NCBI RefSeq assembly: GCF_030687715.1 | Contig: NZ_CP117445.1 | Coordinates: 2,104,501-2,168,500, forward strand | Reading direction: 5' to 3' | DNA from: Pseudomonas sp. FP2196 | GTDB lineage: Bacteria > Pseudomonadota > Gammaproteobacteria > Pseudomonadales > Pseudomonadaceae | Length of the DNA stretch: 64,000 nt | Shown: positions 43,841 to 56,494 of the stretch, one piece after another | Numbering within the stretch: the stretch's first letter is position 1 | Layout: every line of letters begins with the position of its first letter | Position numbers and translations under genes: made by a program | The notes under the pieces: model-generated | Databases searched by the model: none | What the model was told of the DNA's origin: nothing | Seen by the model: only the letters and a program-made list of their open reading frames with translations

Positions 43841-44140
43841 CGCTGGGAAATATCCTACATCTTGGAGGGAAAGAACTTACATTTTCACTAGGGGGTATCA
43901 CTCATTATTTTCCCCGGAGCAGAGATGCCCGGTCCTGAATAATCAGTGAGGCATAAACTTTTTTCACAACTGTTGGGCCAGGAAAATACCGGCGGCGATG
44001 GCCAAAAGTATGGGGGGCTTCAGTTGTCGAAATAAGCCATGGTTTATTTGTTACAGCGATAAACCAGGTTGCCGCTCGTGAGTTATTTGGGAAACCAGGC
44101 CGCTGGGCCTGATAAATAACTATCCCTAGAGATGCCTACG
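43841..44140 (+). other. Control region of the fimbrial cluster
   Basis: This gap of 300 bases has no gene. It contains the regulon motif at 43845-43861 with a second partial copy near 43870-43890. Just before the ribosome site of the fimbrin gene lies an RNA hairpin (gttattt/aaataac, 44082-44120, with inner caggc/gcctg) that could affect its translation or message stability. Confidence 0.6.
43845..43861 (+). promoter_or_regulatory. Regulon motif (BvgA-like box) upstream of the fimbrial cluster
   Basis: GGGAAATATCCTACATC. The gaaa/TATCCTA halves form an inverted pair like BvgA heptads (TTTCCTA). This is one of eight transcription units in 43.8-60.6 kb with this motif. Confidence 0.65.
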
Positions 44141-44671
44141 ATGAATAAGTTTTTCGCTGTGACTACCGCTGCTGTTGCCATGAGCCTTGCTTCTTTCGCC
44201 AATGCTGCGCCTGCAACCGGCAACCCAGGCACCGTGCGTTTTATCGGTGAAATCGTTTCCGGTGCATGCGGTATCGACGCCAACTCCCTTGATCAAACTG
44301 TGTCGCTGGGGCAGGTGCCGTCGAACCGTTTCAAGGCTACGGGTGATCGCTCCGACCCGGTCAAGTTCGACATCGTCCTGACCGACTGCGACACCACCAC
44401 CCAGAAGAACGCCCGCTTTACCTTCAGCGGTGTGCAGGACCCGGCGGTTCCAGCACTGTTCGCTACTACTGGCCTGGCCCAGAACGTCGGCATCCGCTTG
44501 CAGGCCAGCGCTGGTGAAATGCTCGATAACGGCAAGGAGCAGGTCGCGCCGGTCGTTCTGCAAGACGGCAACAACACCGTGACCTTCGCGGCGATGTACG
44601 AAGCCACCGCTGCTGCCGTGACCACCGGTGAAGCGGACAGCGTTGCCAACTTCACCGTTGCCTACAACTGA
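44141..44671 (+). CDS. Type 1 fimbrial major subunit (chaperone-usher pilin)
   Basis: A 176-residue secreted pilin. The signal peptide is MNKFFAVTTAAVAMSLASFANA, followed by a FimA-type fold with the conserved N-terminal GTVRFIGEIVSGACGI and a disulphide pair (GACG and TDCD). The C-terminus ends in NFTVAYN, the penultimate-Tyr donor motif recognised by the chaperone. The ATG at 44141 is preferred over 44132, since AGAG is well spaced only from the former. It is followed by a terminator, which would let the major subunit be made in excess of the usher and chaperone downstream. The family resembles the Cup and Fim systems. Confidence 0.92.
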   Translation: MNKFFAVTTAAVAMSLASFANAAPATGNPGTVRFIGEIVSGACGIDANSLDQTVSLGQVPSNRFKATGDRSDPVKFDIVLTDCDTTTQKNARFTFSGVQDPAVPALFATTGLAQNVGIRLQASAGEMLDNGKEQVAPVVLQDGNNTVTFAAMYEATAAAVTTGEADSVANFTVAYN

Positions 44672-44697
44672 TACGCCCGTATCGATTGTTTTAAGGA

Positions 44698-44722
44698 AAA
44701 GGGGCGATAGCCCCTTTTTTCT
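44698..44722 (+). terminator. Terminator after the fimbrial major subunit
   Basis: Stem ggggc/gcccc (44701-44714) with loop gata, extended by flanking aa/tt pairs, and followed by a run of six T. Partial read-through would set the ratio of pilin to usher. Confidence 0.88.
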
Positions 44723-44756
44723 TATCCGTCAGAGCACTGTTTAAAGGGTATTGCCC

Positions 44757-47198
44757 GTGTACTGCCGCACACTTTTTGTGTCTTGCGTATTGATCACCTC
44801 TGCGCGCTATTCAAATGCCGTGGAGTTCAATTCGGAGTTTCTGAATATTGATCGAAAGGACAATATCAGCCTCGGTCAGTTTACCCATGCCCAATACACT
44901 GTGCCCGGCAGTTACTTGCTGGATATCACGGTCAATCAGCGTTACTTCGGCAACCGTTCCATTGAATTCAAAAGTGCTGACGATCCGCAGGAAAGTTACG
45001 CCTGCCTGCCAGAAGAACTGGTGGCGATGTTCGGCTTGAAACCGGACGTATTGAAGAGCCTGCCACGACTGTCTGACGGCCAGTGCGTTGATTTGCGCGG
45101 GATCGACAACGCCAGCATCAAGTACATCAAAAGTCTGGGCCGACTCTCGATCAGTCTGCCGCAGGCGACGTTCGAATATGACGATCCCAATTACATTCCC
45201 CCGGCGGCCTGGAGCGAGGGGCTGGACGGCGCATTGCTTGATTACCGGGTGATTGCCAACAGCCGCCAGTCCTCGGGATCCGGTGATTCCCGTTCGTTGC
45301 AAAGTTACGGCACGGCCGGGTTGAACATTGACGCCTGGCGGATTCGTGCCGATTACCAGGCCCGGCAAGAGTCCGGTAACCAGAGTGGCGATATCAACAG
45401 CAAGGCGTTCCAGTTGAACCGTCTCTATGCCTATCGCGCCTTGCCGGCCATCCGCTCGAAACTGTCGGTGGGCGAAGATTATTTGAACTCCGATGTGTTC
45501 GATACGTTTGCCCTGCGTGGTGCCACGCTGAGCAGTGACGACCGCATGCTGCCGCCCAGTTTGCGCGGTTATGCGCCATTGATCAGCGGTTTGGCGCGGA
45601 CCAACGCGACCGTGACTGTGTCGCAGCAGGGCCGTGTGTTGTATTCGACCACGGTCACGCCAGGCGCATTCAGCATTCAGGATTTGAACAGCAGCGCCCA
45701 AGGCACGCTGGATGTCACCGTGCGCGAAGAGGACGGCACCGAGCAGACCTTTACAGTCACCACGGCGGCGGTACCGTTTCTGTCCCGCGAGGGCGAGTTG
45801 CGCTACAAGGTTTCGGCCGGGCAGCCGCGGCTCAACGGCGCCGGTGGCACCGAGCCCGGGTTTATCGCTTCAGAGATCGCCTACGGTTTGCCACGGGACT
45901 GGACCGTGTATGGCGGCGTACTTACAGCTTCGGATTACTTCTCGGACGCCATCGGTGTCGGTAAGGATCTGGGGGTGTTCGGCGCCTTGTCGGCAGACGT
46001 CACCACGTCGCGGGCCAAGCTGCGCTGGAGTGGCGAAACGGTGGTCGGTAACTCGTACCGGATCAACTATTCCAAGCGTTTCGATGCCATTGGCACAGAC
46101 CTGCGGTTTCTCGGCTATCGCTTTTCCGACAAGACGTTTACCAACTTCTCGCAGTTTGTCGGTGATGTGGATTCCTATTCGCTGAACTCGGGCAAACAGC
46201 GTTATTCGGTGACGCTGGCCAAGCATTTTTCCTGGCTGTCGACGAGTGTCTCCTACGACCATTCCACCTATTGGGATGCCGCGCCTTCCGAGCGTTTCGG
46301 TCTGTCGCTGGCGCGCAGTTTTTCCATCGGCAACGTCAAGAACATCAACGCCAACCTGTCCGCGTATCAAACCCGCAATACGCGGCAGAACGACTCGCAG
46401 ATCTATCTCGGGGTTTCCATTCCGCTGGGTGGTAACTCGATGTTGTCGAGCAACATGCAGCGCTCGGGAGCAGGGGCGTCGTCGGGCAACGTCGGTTATA
46501 GCCATGACGACGGCGATGGCCTGAATTATCAGGTGTATGGCGGGATCGGGGACAACCGCTACGTCAACGCATATGTCGGCAAGCGCGCATCCCGCTATCG
46601 AGCCAACGCGTCTGCTACCACCGATGGCAGCACCTACCGTTCGCTGACCGGCGAGCTCGACAGTTCGCTGGTCGCCACCCGCTATGGCGTGTCGGCGCAT
46701 GGCAACGGCTCGAATGGCGATACCCGGTTGCTGGTGTCGACCGACGGCGTGCCGGACGTGGCGTTCAGTGGTCAGACCCGTTCCAACCGGGCCGGTTACG
46801 CGGTGATGGACGGTTTGCCCTCGTTCCAGGCCTATGAAGCGCGGATCAACATGGAAAAGTTACCGCTCAACACAGAAGTCTCCAACCCGGTGCAGCGTCT
46901 GGCGCTGACCGAGGGCGCTATCGGCTATGTCAATTTTTCCACTGCCCGTGGGCATAACGCCTACGTGACGTTGACCCGGGCTGATGGCAAACCGGTGCCT
47001 TTCGGTGCGTCGGTGCAGGACAAACACACCAACAAGGAAGTGGGCATCGTCGGTGAAGCCGGGGTGACTTACCTGCTGGGCGTCAAAGCGCAGGCTGAGT
47101 TGGTCGCGGTGTGGGACGACGTCAATCGTTGTGCCCTGGCCGCACTGCCTGAAGAAGACGTCGTGACCAACATCGCCAAACCCGTGCGCTGCCTTTAA
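44757..47198 (+). CDS. Outer-membrane fimbrial usher
   Basis: An 813-residue FimD/PapC-type usher. The N-terminal signal peptide (ending near ARYSNA) is followed by the N-terminal chaperone-binding domain (VEFNSEFLNIDRKDNISLGQF), a 24-strand pore with plug domain, and C-terminal domains with the final Cys pair (RCALAAL, VRCL). It assembles and secretes the pilus. The start is not ATG: TTG 44751 or GTG 44757; AGGG spacing favours GTG 44757. It lies downstream of the pilin terminator and upstream of the chaperone in the same direction. Confidence 0.93.
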   Translation: MYCRTLFVSCVLITSARYSNAVEFNSEFLNIDRKDNISLGQFTHAQYTVPGSYLLDITVNQRYFGNRSIEFKSADDPQESYACLPEELVAMFGLKPDVLKSLPRLSDGQCVDLRGIDNASIKYIKSLGRLSISLPQATFEYDDPNYIPPAAWSEGLDGALLDYRVIANSRQSSGSGDSRSLQSYGTAGLNIDAWRIRADYQARQESGNQSGDINSKAFQLNRLYAYRALPAIRSKLSVGEDYLNSDVFDTFALRGATLSSDDRMLPPSLRGYAPLISGLARTNATVTVSQQGRVLYSTTVTPGAFSIQDLNSSAQGTLDVTVREEDGTEQTFTVTTAAVPFLSREGELRYKVSAGQPRLNGAGGTEPGFIASEIAYGLPRDWTVYGGVLTASDYFSDAIGVGKDLGVFGALSADVTTSRAKLRWSGETVVGNSYRINYSKRFDAIGTDLRFLGYRFSDKTFTNFSQFVGDVDSYSLNSGKQRYSVTLAKHFSWLSTSVSYDHSTYWDAAPSERFGLSLARSFSIGNVKNINANLSAYQTRNTRQNDSQIYLGVSIPLGGNSMLSSNMQRSGAGASSGNVGYSHDDGDGLNYQVYGGIGDNRYVNAYVGKRASRYRANASATTDGSTYRSLTGELDSSLVATRYGVSAHGNGSNGDTRLLVSTDGVPDVAFSGQTRSNRAGYAVMDGLPSFQAYEARINMEKLPLNTEVSNPVQRLALTEGAIGYVNFSTARGHNAYVTLTRADGKPVPFGASVQDKHTNKEVGIVGEAGVTYLLGVKAQAELVAVWDDVNRCALAALPEEDVVTNIAKPVRCL

Positions 47199-47244
47199 TC
47201 CGGGACCGAACCAGGCCCTGTCCTTATCCTTGCGGAGAGACCTC

Positions 47245-47991
47245 ATGCAAACTCTTTCATCGGCCACAACCCGTGGCCTGTTCAATCGTCTGGGCCTCAT
47301 TGCAGGCCTGTGTGTTCCGTTGTTGGCCAACGCGGCCGTGGTGCCGGATCGAACGCGAATCGTGTTCGAGGAGAGCGCGCCGTCAGTCAGCGTCACGCTG
47401 AGCAACAAGAACGCACAGTTGCCTTTTGTCGTGCAGTCGTGGATCGAAAACGAAGCCGGTCAGAAGGTCACGACGCCGTTCATGGTGCTGCCGCCATTGC
47501 AGCGCATTGAACCCAGTGAAAGCAGCGTGCTGCGCATCGTGAAACTGCCTGAGCTGGCCTTGCCCAAAGATCGCGAGTCGGTGTTTTACCTCAACGTGCG
47601 CGAGATTCCGCCCAAGACCCAGGCCGTCAATTCGATGCAGATCGCCTTGCAGTCGAAGATCAAGCTGTTCTATCGCCCGGCCTCGGTCAAACGCGAACGT
47701 GGCGACGATCTGGCACTGGGCCTGAAGCTGAAAGTCGATCCGGGCACTAAACAGCTTTTGGTGGATAACCCGACGCCGTTTCACATCACCGTGGTCGGGT
47801 TGCTGGCCGGTGAGCAAAAGACCCGCATGCCGATCGACACGATCATGATCGCGCCCTACGCCAACGCACGCTTTCCATTGACCAGCACGGCGTTCACCTC
47901 GCTGCGGGTATCGAACATGAACGACTTCGGTGGGCAGACCGATACGCTGTTCAATTGCGCAGCGAATGTCTGCACGGGCGTCAAGCCATGA
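47245..47991 (+). CDS. Periplasmic fimbrial chaperone
   Basis: A 248-residue PapD-type chaperone with a signal peptide (to about LLANA) and two Ig-like domains. It has the N-terminal DRTRIVFEE, the VFYLNVREIPP motif and the IKLFYRP strand seen across the family. It binds pilin subunits in the periplasm by donor-strand complementation and delivers them to the usher. The ATG at 47245 has GGAGAG upstream. Its stop overlaps the next start (ATGA). Confidence 0.94.
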   Translation: MQTLSSATTRGLFNRLGLIAGLCVPLLANAAVVPDRTRIVFEESAPSVSVTLSNKNAQLPFVVQSWIENEAGQKVTTPFMVLPPLQRIEPSESSVLRIVKLPELALPKDRESVFYLNVREIPPKTQAVNSMQIALQSKIKLFYRPASVKRERGDDLALGLKLKVDPGTKQLLVDNPTPFHITVVGLLAGEQKTRMPIDTIMIAPYANARFPLTSTAFTSLRVSNMNDFGGQTDTLFNCAANVCTGVKP

Positions 47992-49004
47992 AGCGCACGC
48001 AGCTCAGGCTTTGTCTGGCGATGCTGTTGCTGATGTTTTCTCAGGCGTCCTGGGCGATGTTGTGTAAATCCTTGAATGACGGCTCTTACCTGAGTGAGTA
48101 CATCGGTCCGGTGTCGGTGCCCGATACCGTGCCGGACGGTACGATCATCTGGCGCTCGAAAACGCATGTGGTGCCCGCCAAGTGCTTTAAGGTTCACGAC
48201 ATCCATTTTGCCGAAGACGATCCGATTTATTTCTACGGCAACCCGGCCGGATTGAACGCGACGCCCTGGGGTATTGAGTTTGGTCTGGTGTACAAGGGGG
48301 TGACAGCCTGGGACGGTGACTGGAGCGCCAACCCAACCCAAGGGGTGAATACCGGTTTTGTTTCACGCGGCTGCCCGTCTGCCACCAATGATGCAGAGAT
48401 GTTGCCGTGTTCGTTGGTCAGTCCGAGCATCGCGTTTCAGGTGGTCATCCGCAAACGCGGGCTGTTACCGCTGCAGCGGCCCTCACAAGATACGTACGAT
48501 GTATTCCAGTTCGACGGTTTATATGGACTCAATGGCGGGCCGGGCAACCCGTTCGGCAATTTCCGTTTTCAACTCAGCGGCCTGCAAAACATTGTCGGGA
48601 CGGCTTGCAGTGTTGATGTGACGGTCACTCCGGAGCCTGGAATCGTCGATTTCGGGATTATCCAGAAAACCGCCACTGGCTTCTCACCGCCCAATCCGAC
48701 CCGGCCGTTCAGCCTGGCGCTGGAGAAACGATGCAGCACGGCGATCAACCTGGGTGCCACGTTGGTCACCACTCAACAGCAGGGTGATTACACCCTTGTG
48801 CCCACCAGTGATAGCCAGTTCGGCATTCAGGTGCGGGACTCACGCAACCAACTGGTGCCGATCAACGAACCTTTTCCTCTGGTCAATTTCCCGGCGGACG
48901 TGACTCATATCGACCTGCCGTTCAGTGCTTCGGTCGTATCGTTGGGCGATCCCAAGGTCGGACCTTTCGAAGCGATCATGGTGGTGCAGATCATCTATTA
49001 CTGA
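47988..49004 (+). CDS. Fimbrial tip adhesin / minor subunit
   Basis: A 338-residue secreted two-domain fimbrial protein. The signal peptide is MKRTQLRLCLAMLLLMFSQASWA. An N-terminal domain of about 190 residues with no recognised motif (putative receptor binding) is followed by a pilin domain (from about GTACSVDVTVTPE, with a Cys pair) that ends in the donor motif ...MVVQIIYY. This layout is typical of tip adhesins. The start overlaps the chaperone stop by four bases, showing co-translation. The ligand is unknown. Confidence 0.85.
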   Translation: MKRTQLRLCLAMLLLMFSQASWAMLCKSLNDGSYLSEYIGPVSVPDTVPDGTIIWRSKTHVVPAKCFKVHDIHFAEDDPIYFYGNPAGLNATPWGIEFGLVYKGVTAWDGDWSANPTQGVNTGFVSRGCPSATNDAEMLPCSLVSPSIAFQVVIRKRGLLPLQRPSQDTYDVFQFDGLYGLNGGPGNPFGNFRFQLSGLQNIVGTACSVDVTVTPEPGIVDFGIIQKTATGFSPPNPTRPFSLALEKRCSTAINLGATLVTTQQQGDYTLVPTSDSQFGIQVRDSRNQLVPINEPFPLVNFPADVTHIDLPFSASVVSLGDPKVGPFEAIMVVQIIYY

Positions 49005-49052
49005 GGCAGGCTGCCGGCGCCAGCGGCGCTATTATTTGTATGCGTTGTCTCT

Positions 49053-49069
49053 GGGAAATTTCCTACATG
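49053..49069 (+). promoter_or_regulatory. Regulon motif upstream of the first REC-EAL gene
   Basis: GGGAAATTTCCTACATG, 82 bases before the ATG; a near-perfect inverted heptad pair. Confidence 0.7.
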
Positions 49070-49151
49070 ACTGTCGGATAAGTCCTTCGCAGCATGCTCT
49101 CGACTGTCGCCAATATGCCTGCTCTCGGGTCGATTAAGCGATGAATTGACG

Positions 49152-50339
49152 ATGGCCTCCCCACGTATTCTGGTGTTGGAAAATCAAGGTTTTGCGCGCA
49201 GCGTGCTGGTGAAGATGTTGCAGCGCCTGGGCGTACATGACGTGGTACAAGCCACGGATGGCGAACATGCGATGGTGCAGATGCATCTGTATGGCGGCGT
49301 CGACATCGTGCTGTGCGACCTGACCGACCGCGGGCTCGATTGCCTTGAGTTTCTGCGGTGCGCCAGTCAAAGCGGCATGGTGCGCGCGGTGGTGCTGTGC
49401 AGCGAATTGCAACCAGAGTTGCATCGTGCGCTGGGGCAAATGCAATCGCTGGCCGGGCTGCAACTGCTCGGGATACTGCGGCGACCCATTCAATTGCGCT
49501 CACTGCATCGTCTGCTGCACCGCTTCAGTCTCGCTCGGGCAGTGCCGGTGCCGAGCGTGCTGCGCAAAGAACTGCCCAGTGAAGATGAGGTGCGCCGCGG
49601 GCTTGCGTTGGGAGAGTTTCGTGCCTGGTTTCAGCCGCAGATAGAACTCCAGACCGGCACAGCCGTCGGGTTCGAGGCGCTTGCGCGATGGCAGCATCCG
49701 GCACGGGGTGTGTTGCTGCCCAGTGAGTTCCTGGCAGCGGTGCTGGCGTATGACTTGATTGATCAAATGTTCAAACACCTGCTGGAGCAGGGCTTGAGCC
49801 TGATGGGCATCTTGCGTCGCCAAGGTTTCAACCTGACGCTGGCGTTCAACCTGCATGCCTCGCAACTGGCCAGCGGTGAACTGATCGAGCACATCAAACG
49901 GGCACTTGAGCGACATGCCTTCAAGGGCTCGACGCTGATGTTCGAACTGGCGGAAAACGGCTTGCTCGACAGCGCCCCCGGCATCCATGAAAACCTCCTG
50001 CGCCTGAGACTGTTGGGCTGCGGTCTGTCGGTCGATGACTTTGGTGTGGGCTTCTCCTCGCTCAAGCTGCTTTGCCAGCTACCGTTCAATCAGATCAAGC
50101 TCGATGGACGCTTCGTCCAGCGCCTGGATCGTCAACGCAATCGCGCCATGGTGACCTGCACACAGGGGCTGGCGCAGTCGCTGGACATGAGGCTGGTGAT
50201 CGAGGGCGTCAGCAGTTCGCGGATTCACGAGGGCTTGCTTGAACTGGGGTGTGACACCGGTCAGGGGTATCACCTGGCCCGGCCGATGACTGGGCACGAT
50301 TTGCTGCAATGGCTGGAAGCGTTGGAGGGTGCACAGTGA
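49152..50339 (+). CDS. REC-EAL response regulator, probable c-di-GMP phosphodiesterase (RocR/BvgR-like)
   Basis: A 395-residue cytoplasmic protein with an N-terminal receiver domain (residues 1-120) and a C-terminal EAL domain (about 145-390). The receiver keeps the phosphate-accepting Asp in VLCDLTDRG but has LEN instead of an acidic pair and Arg in place of the conserved Lys. The EAL domain keeps EALARW, FNLHAS, FELAENG, VDDFG and IKLDG. The usual EGVE is EGVSS, so the second Glu is lost and activity may be reduced. EAL domains hydrolyse c-di-GMP and lower adhesion. The start is ATG 49152; the TTG at 49146 is less likely. It has its own regulon motif and lies between the fimbrial genes and the regulator-kinase pair. 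Confidence 0.88.
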   Translation: MASPRILVLENQGFARSVLVKMLQRLGVHDVVQATDGEHAMVQMHLYGGVDIVLCDLTDRGLDCLEFLRCASQSGMVRAVVLCSELQPELHRALGQMQSLAGLQLLGILRRPIQLRSLHRLLHRFSLARAVPVPSVLRKELPSEDEVRRGLALGEFRAWFQPQIELQTGTAVGFEALARWQHPARGVLLPSEFLAAVLAYDLIDQMFKHLLEQGLSLMGILRRQGFNLTLAFNLHASQLASGELIEHIKRALERHAFKGSTLMFELAENGLLDSAPGIHENLLRLRLLGCGLSVDDFGVGFSSLKLLCQLPFNQIKLDGRFVQRLDRQRNRAMVTCTQGLAQSLDMRLVIEGVSSSRIHEGLLELGCDTGQGYHLARPMTGHDLLQWLEALEGAQ

Positions 50340-50368
50340 ATACTTCACGGTTTGCTCCGATGTGTTTG

Positions 50369-50387
50369 CAGAATTTTCCTACACTTC
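50369..50387 (+). promoter_or_regulatory. Regulon motif upstream of the first response regulator-kinase pair
   Basis: CAGAATTTTCCTACACTTC, 105 bases upstream of the regulator ATG. It suggests that the regulator controls its own operon. Confidence 0.65.
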
Positions 50388-50492
50388 ATTCTCGCTCGTG
50401 TATTTTTGCTGCACGCACCGAATGGCTTGCTGTACCACTCTCACTCATGGCCTTGACGATGTCGGTTGCCGGCGTGCTCTCCAGAGGTTTTT

Positions 50493-51119
50493 ATGCTTAA
50501 AGCGATAGTTGTGGACGATCATCCGTTCATTCGCTCTTCGGTCAAAATGCTGCTCAAGCAGGAACAGTTCGAAGTCGTGGCCGAGGCGGACAACGGCGCC
50601 GATGCTGTGCAATTGGCCCGTGAACACGCCCCGGATCTGATTATTCTGGATATCGCCATGCCCAAGCTCGATGGGCTGGAAGTGATTTCGCGCATCAGCG
50701 CACTGGGGCTGTCGAGCAAGGTGCTGGTGCTGACCTCGCAATCGGCGCTGTTCTATTCCATGCGCTGCATGAAGGCCGGAGCCGCTGGTTATATCTCCAA
50801 GACCAACGACCTCGATGAACTGATCAAAGCCATCAAGGCCGTGATGGACGGCTATACCTTCTTTCCCAATCTGGCCACCAGCTCGGTACGGCGCAGTGAT
50901 GTCGATGCCAATGATCTGGAGCTCATCCAGAGCCTGTCCGATCGTGAATTAGCGATCCTGCAACAGTTATCCAATGGCCTGAGCAACAAGGAAATCGGTG
51001 AAGCGATGTTGCTGAGCAACAAAACCGTCAGCACTTACAAGACCCGCCTGATCGAGAAGCTCAAGGTCAAATCGGTGGTGTACCTCGCCGATTTTGCCAA
51101 GCGCAATAACCTTGTCTGA
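50493..51119 (+). CDS. LuxR/NarL-family response regulator (BvgA/RocA-like)
   Basis: A 208-residue DNA-binding regulator. The receiver domain (residues 1-120) is complete: IVVDDHP, phosphate-accepting Asp in LIILDIAMP, LTS and SKTND. The C-terminal LuxR helix-turn-helix contains LSDRELAILQQLSNGLSNKEI and NKTVSTYKTRL. The length and the following kinase match BvgA-BvgS. It is the likely binder of the GGAAATTTCCTACA motif in this region (inference). ATG 50493 has AGAGG six bases upstream. The stop codon is directly followed by the kinase ATG. Confidence 0.92.
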   Translation: MLKAIVVDDHPFIRSSVKMLLKQEQFEVVAEADNGADAVQLAREHAPDLIILDIAMPKLDGLEVISRISALGLSSKVLVLTSQSALFYSMRCMKAGAAGYISKTNDLDELIKAIKAVMDGYTFFPNLATSSVRRSDVDANDLELIQSLSDRELAILQQLSNGLSNKEIGEAMLLSNKTVSTYKTRLIEKLKVKSVVYLADFAKRNNLV

Positions 51120-54767
<3,648 letters not shown>

Positions 54768-54808
54768 TCGCAGGCTCTGGATCTTTTAAGGTTTGAACAT
54801 CGATATTT

Positions 54809-54827
54809 GCGAATTTTCCTACATTCG
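54809..54827 (+). promoter_or_regulatory. Regulon motif upstream of the lipoprotein pair
   Basis: GCGAATTTTCCTACATTCG, with a possible -10 element TAACGT 21 bases after the CCTACAT (54846-54851). The transcript would have a leader of about 170 bases containing hairpins (tcagcc/ggctga at 54861-54875; acaggggc/gcccctgt at 54895-54929). Confidence 0.65.
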
Positions 54828-55027
54828 CCAATGACCCTCCCTCGCTAACGTGCCGTGGTCTCAGCCTGAGGCTGATTCAGACACCGGGCGATCGACAGGG
54901 GCAATCAGCGCAACGCTGACGGCCCCTGTCGAAGCGCCGCACGCAACGAGCAGGGTCACTGATTCTCGGCAACGCCGACCCCTTCGCGCTGCGTGTCATC
55001 CCCATTTTTTATTTTTTGGAGCAGTTG

Positions 55028-55441
55028 ATGAACCTTCAACATCTGTCTTCCCGCGCGCGACTGTCGGTCAGCGTGCTGGTTGTAGCGGCAGCCTTGAGTG
55101 CCTGTGCCAGCGCACCGATTCCGGAGCAGCAGATTTCGCTGTCAAAAGAGGCGGTCAATCGTGCCGTTTCGGCAGATGCGACCCAATACGCACCGCTGGA
55201 GATGAAGGCGGCGCAGGACAAAATGTTCCTGATGGAGCGCGCCCTGGGCGAGAAAAATTACCCGCAAGCCAAAGTGCTGGCCGAGCAGATCGAAGCTGAC
55301 GCCAACCTGGCCGAACGCAAGGCGCGTGCGGTGAAGTGGCAGAAGCAATTGACGGATGCCCGCAGCGGCATCCAGGTGCTCAAGCAGGAAATGCTGCAAG
55401 ACCCGGTTACCGGTTTCAATCCGCCTGCCAGCGCTCAATAA
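55028..55441 (+). CDS. DUF4398-type small lipoprotein
   Basis: A 137-residue protein with a lipoprotein signal (lipobox ALSAC, Cys about residue 26) and a DUF4398-like helical body (YAPLEMKAAQDKMFLMERALGEKNYPQAK...). No enzyme motif is present. DUF4398 proteins often sit beside OmpA-like lipoproteins in pseudomonads and are thought to act in the envelope; the function is unknown. ATG 55028 has GGAG six bases upstream. It lies 11 bases before the OmpA-like gene, so the two are one operon under the regulon motif at 54809. Confidence 0.82.
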   Translation: MNLQHLSSRARLSVSVLVVAAALSACASAPIPEQQISLSKEAVNRAVSADATQYAPLEMKAAQDKMFLMERALGEKNYPQAKVLAEQIEADANLAERKARAVKWQKQLTDARSGIQVLKQEMLQDPVTGFNPPASAQ

Positions 55442-55452
55442 GGAAAAGCCCC

Positions 55453-56226
55453 ATGCAGACTTTCAAACTACTGCCAGCCGTTTCCCTGTTTGCCCTGATG
55501 CTCGCCGGTTGCGCCACACCGCCGGAAAACCCGCAATTGCTACAAGCCCGTGCGCAATTTGCCGCGTTGCAACAAAAAGCCGAGTCAAACACCCTCGCGG
55601 CGATCGAAACCAAGGAAGCGTTCACTGCGCTGAACAAGGCCGATCAGGCTTCCCTCAAGGATCGTCAGGCCCCGGATGTTGATCAGTTGGCCTATCTGGC
55701 CAGCCAGAAAATTGCTCTGGCCGAACAGACCATTGTGGGTCGCCAAGCGGAGGTTGGCCTGAAGAAAATCGATGCCGAACGCACTCAGGTGCAGCTCGAT
55801 GTCCGTACCCAGCAGCTCAAGGCCCTGCAAGCACTGAAAGCCAAGAAGACTGATCAGGGGGAGGTGGTGACCTTCGGTGACGTGCTGTTCGACACCGGCA
55901 AGGCTGATTTGAAGTACGGCAGCCAGCGTCAGTTCCAGCAACTGGCCGACTTCCTGGCCAGTAACCCGGAGCGCAAGGTGCGGGTGGAGGGTTTTACCGA
56001 TAACGTCGGCAACGACGCCGCCAATCAGTTGCTGTCCGAGCGCCGCGCGGCCTCTGTGGCCAGTGCGCTGGCGCAATTGGGGGTGGATCGTCGGCGTATC
56101 GTCACCGAGGGTTTTGGCGAGGCATTTCCGGTGGCCGATAACAGTAGCGCGGCAGGACGCCAGCACAATCGGCGGGTCGAAGTGATCCTGTCGAATGGGG
56201 CCGAGGTGGTGGGCGCGCGCCACTGA
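55453..56226 (+). CDS. OmpA-family peptidoglycan-binding lipoprotein
   Basis: A 257-residue lipoprotein (lipobox MLAGC). A helical DUF4398-like region (about 25-130) is followed by an OmpA C-terminal domain (about 140-250). The peptidoglycan-binding motif NQLLSERRAASVASAL and the final NRRVEVIL are clear. It should anchor the outer membrane to the cell wall, perhaps steadying the envelope where fimbriae or autotransporters are made (inference). Start ATG 55453 after aggaaa. A terminator follows at 56248. Confidence 0.88.
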   Translation: MQTFKLLPAVSLFALMLAGCATPPENPQLLQARAQFAALQQKAESNTLAAIETKEAFTALNKADQASLKDRQAPDVDQLAYLASQKIALAEQTIVGRQAEVGLKKIDAERTQVQLDVRTQQLKALQALKAKKTDQGEVVTFGDVLFDTGKADLKYGSQRQFQQLADFLASNPERKVRVEGFTDNVGNDAANQLLSERRAASVASALAQLGVDRRRIVTEGFGEAFPVADNSSAAGRQHNRRVEVILSNGAEVVGARH

Positions 56227-56247
56227 TTGCGTCAGTAAAACTGGCTG

Positions 56248-56275
56248 CCCGCTCTCCCGCGAGGAGAGCGGGTTT
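56248..56275 (+). terminator. Terminator after the OmpA-family lipoprotein
   Basis: A 10-bp perfect stem (cccgctctcc / ggagagcggg, 56248-56272) with a five-base loop, followed by ttt only. The T-run is short. Confidence 0.7.
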
Positions 56276-56330
56276 GCTGCAAACGATGCATTTTCGCTAG
56301 ACGAATGCTTGTGATACCGCTCATTTGTTT

Positions 56331-56369
56331 CGGAAATTTCCTACAAACGTAGGGAAATTTCCTACTCAG
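56331..56369 (+). promoter_or_regulatory. Tandem regulon motifs upstream of the autotransporter
   Basis: Two copies: CGGAAATTTCCTACAAAC (56331-56348) and TAGGGAAATTTCCTACTC (56350-56367), centred about 19-20 bases apart. The second is an almost perfect palindrome. A possible -10 element TAAATT (56388-56393) lies 20 bases after the second. This is the strongest site in the region. Confidence 0.75.
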
Positions 56370-56494
56370 AAACTTCTCTTCGATCTCTAAATTACAGACC
56401 TCAACTGAGCCGCCGGCCTCCATTAGTCGTTGCTCAGCCCCTATGCCATAGGCATTTCCACTGTCGACCCGGCAGTAAGCATGAGGTACTGAAC

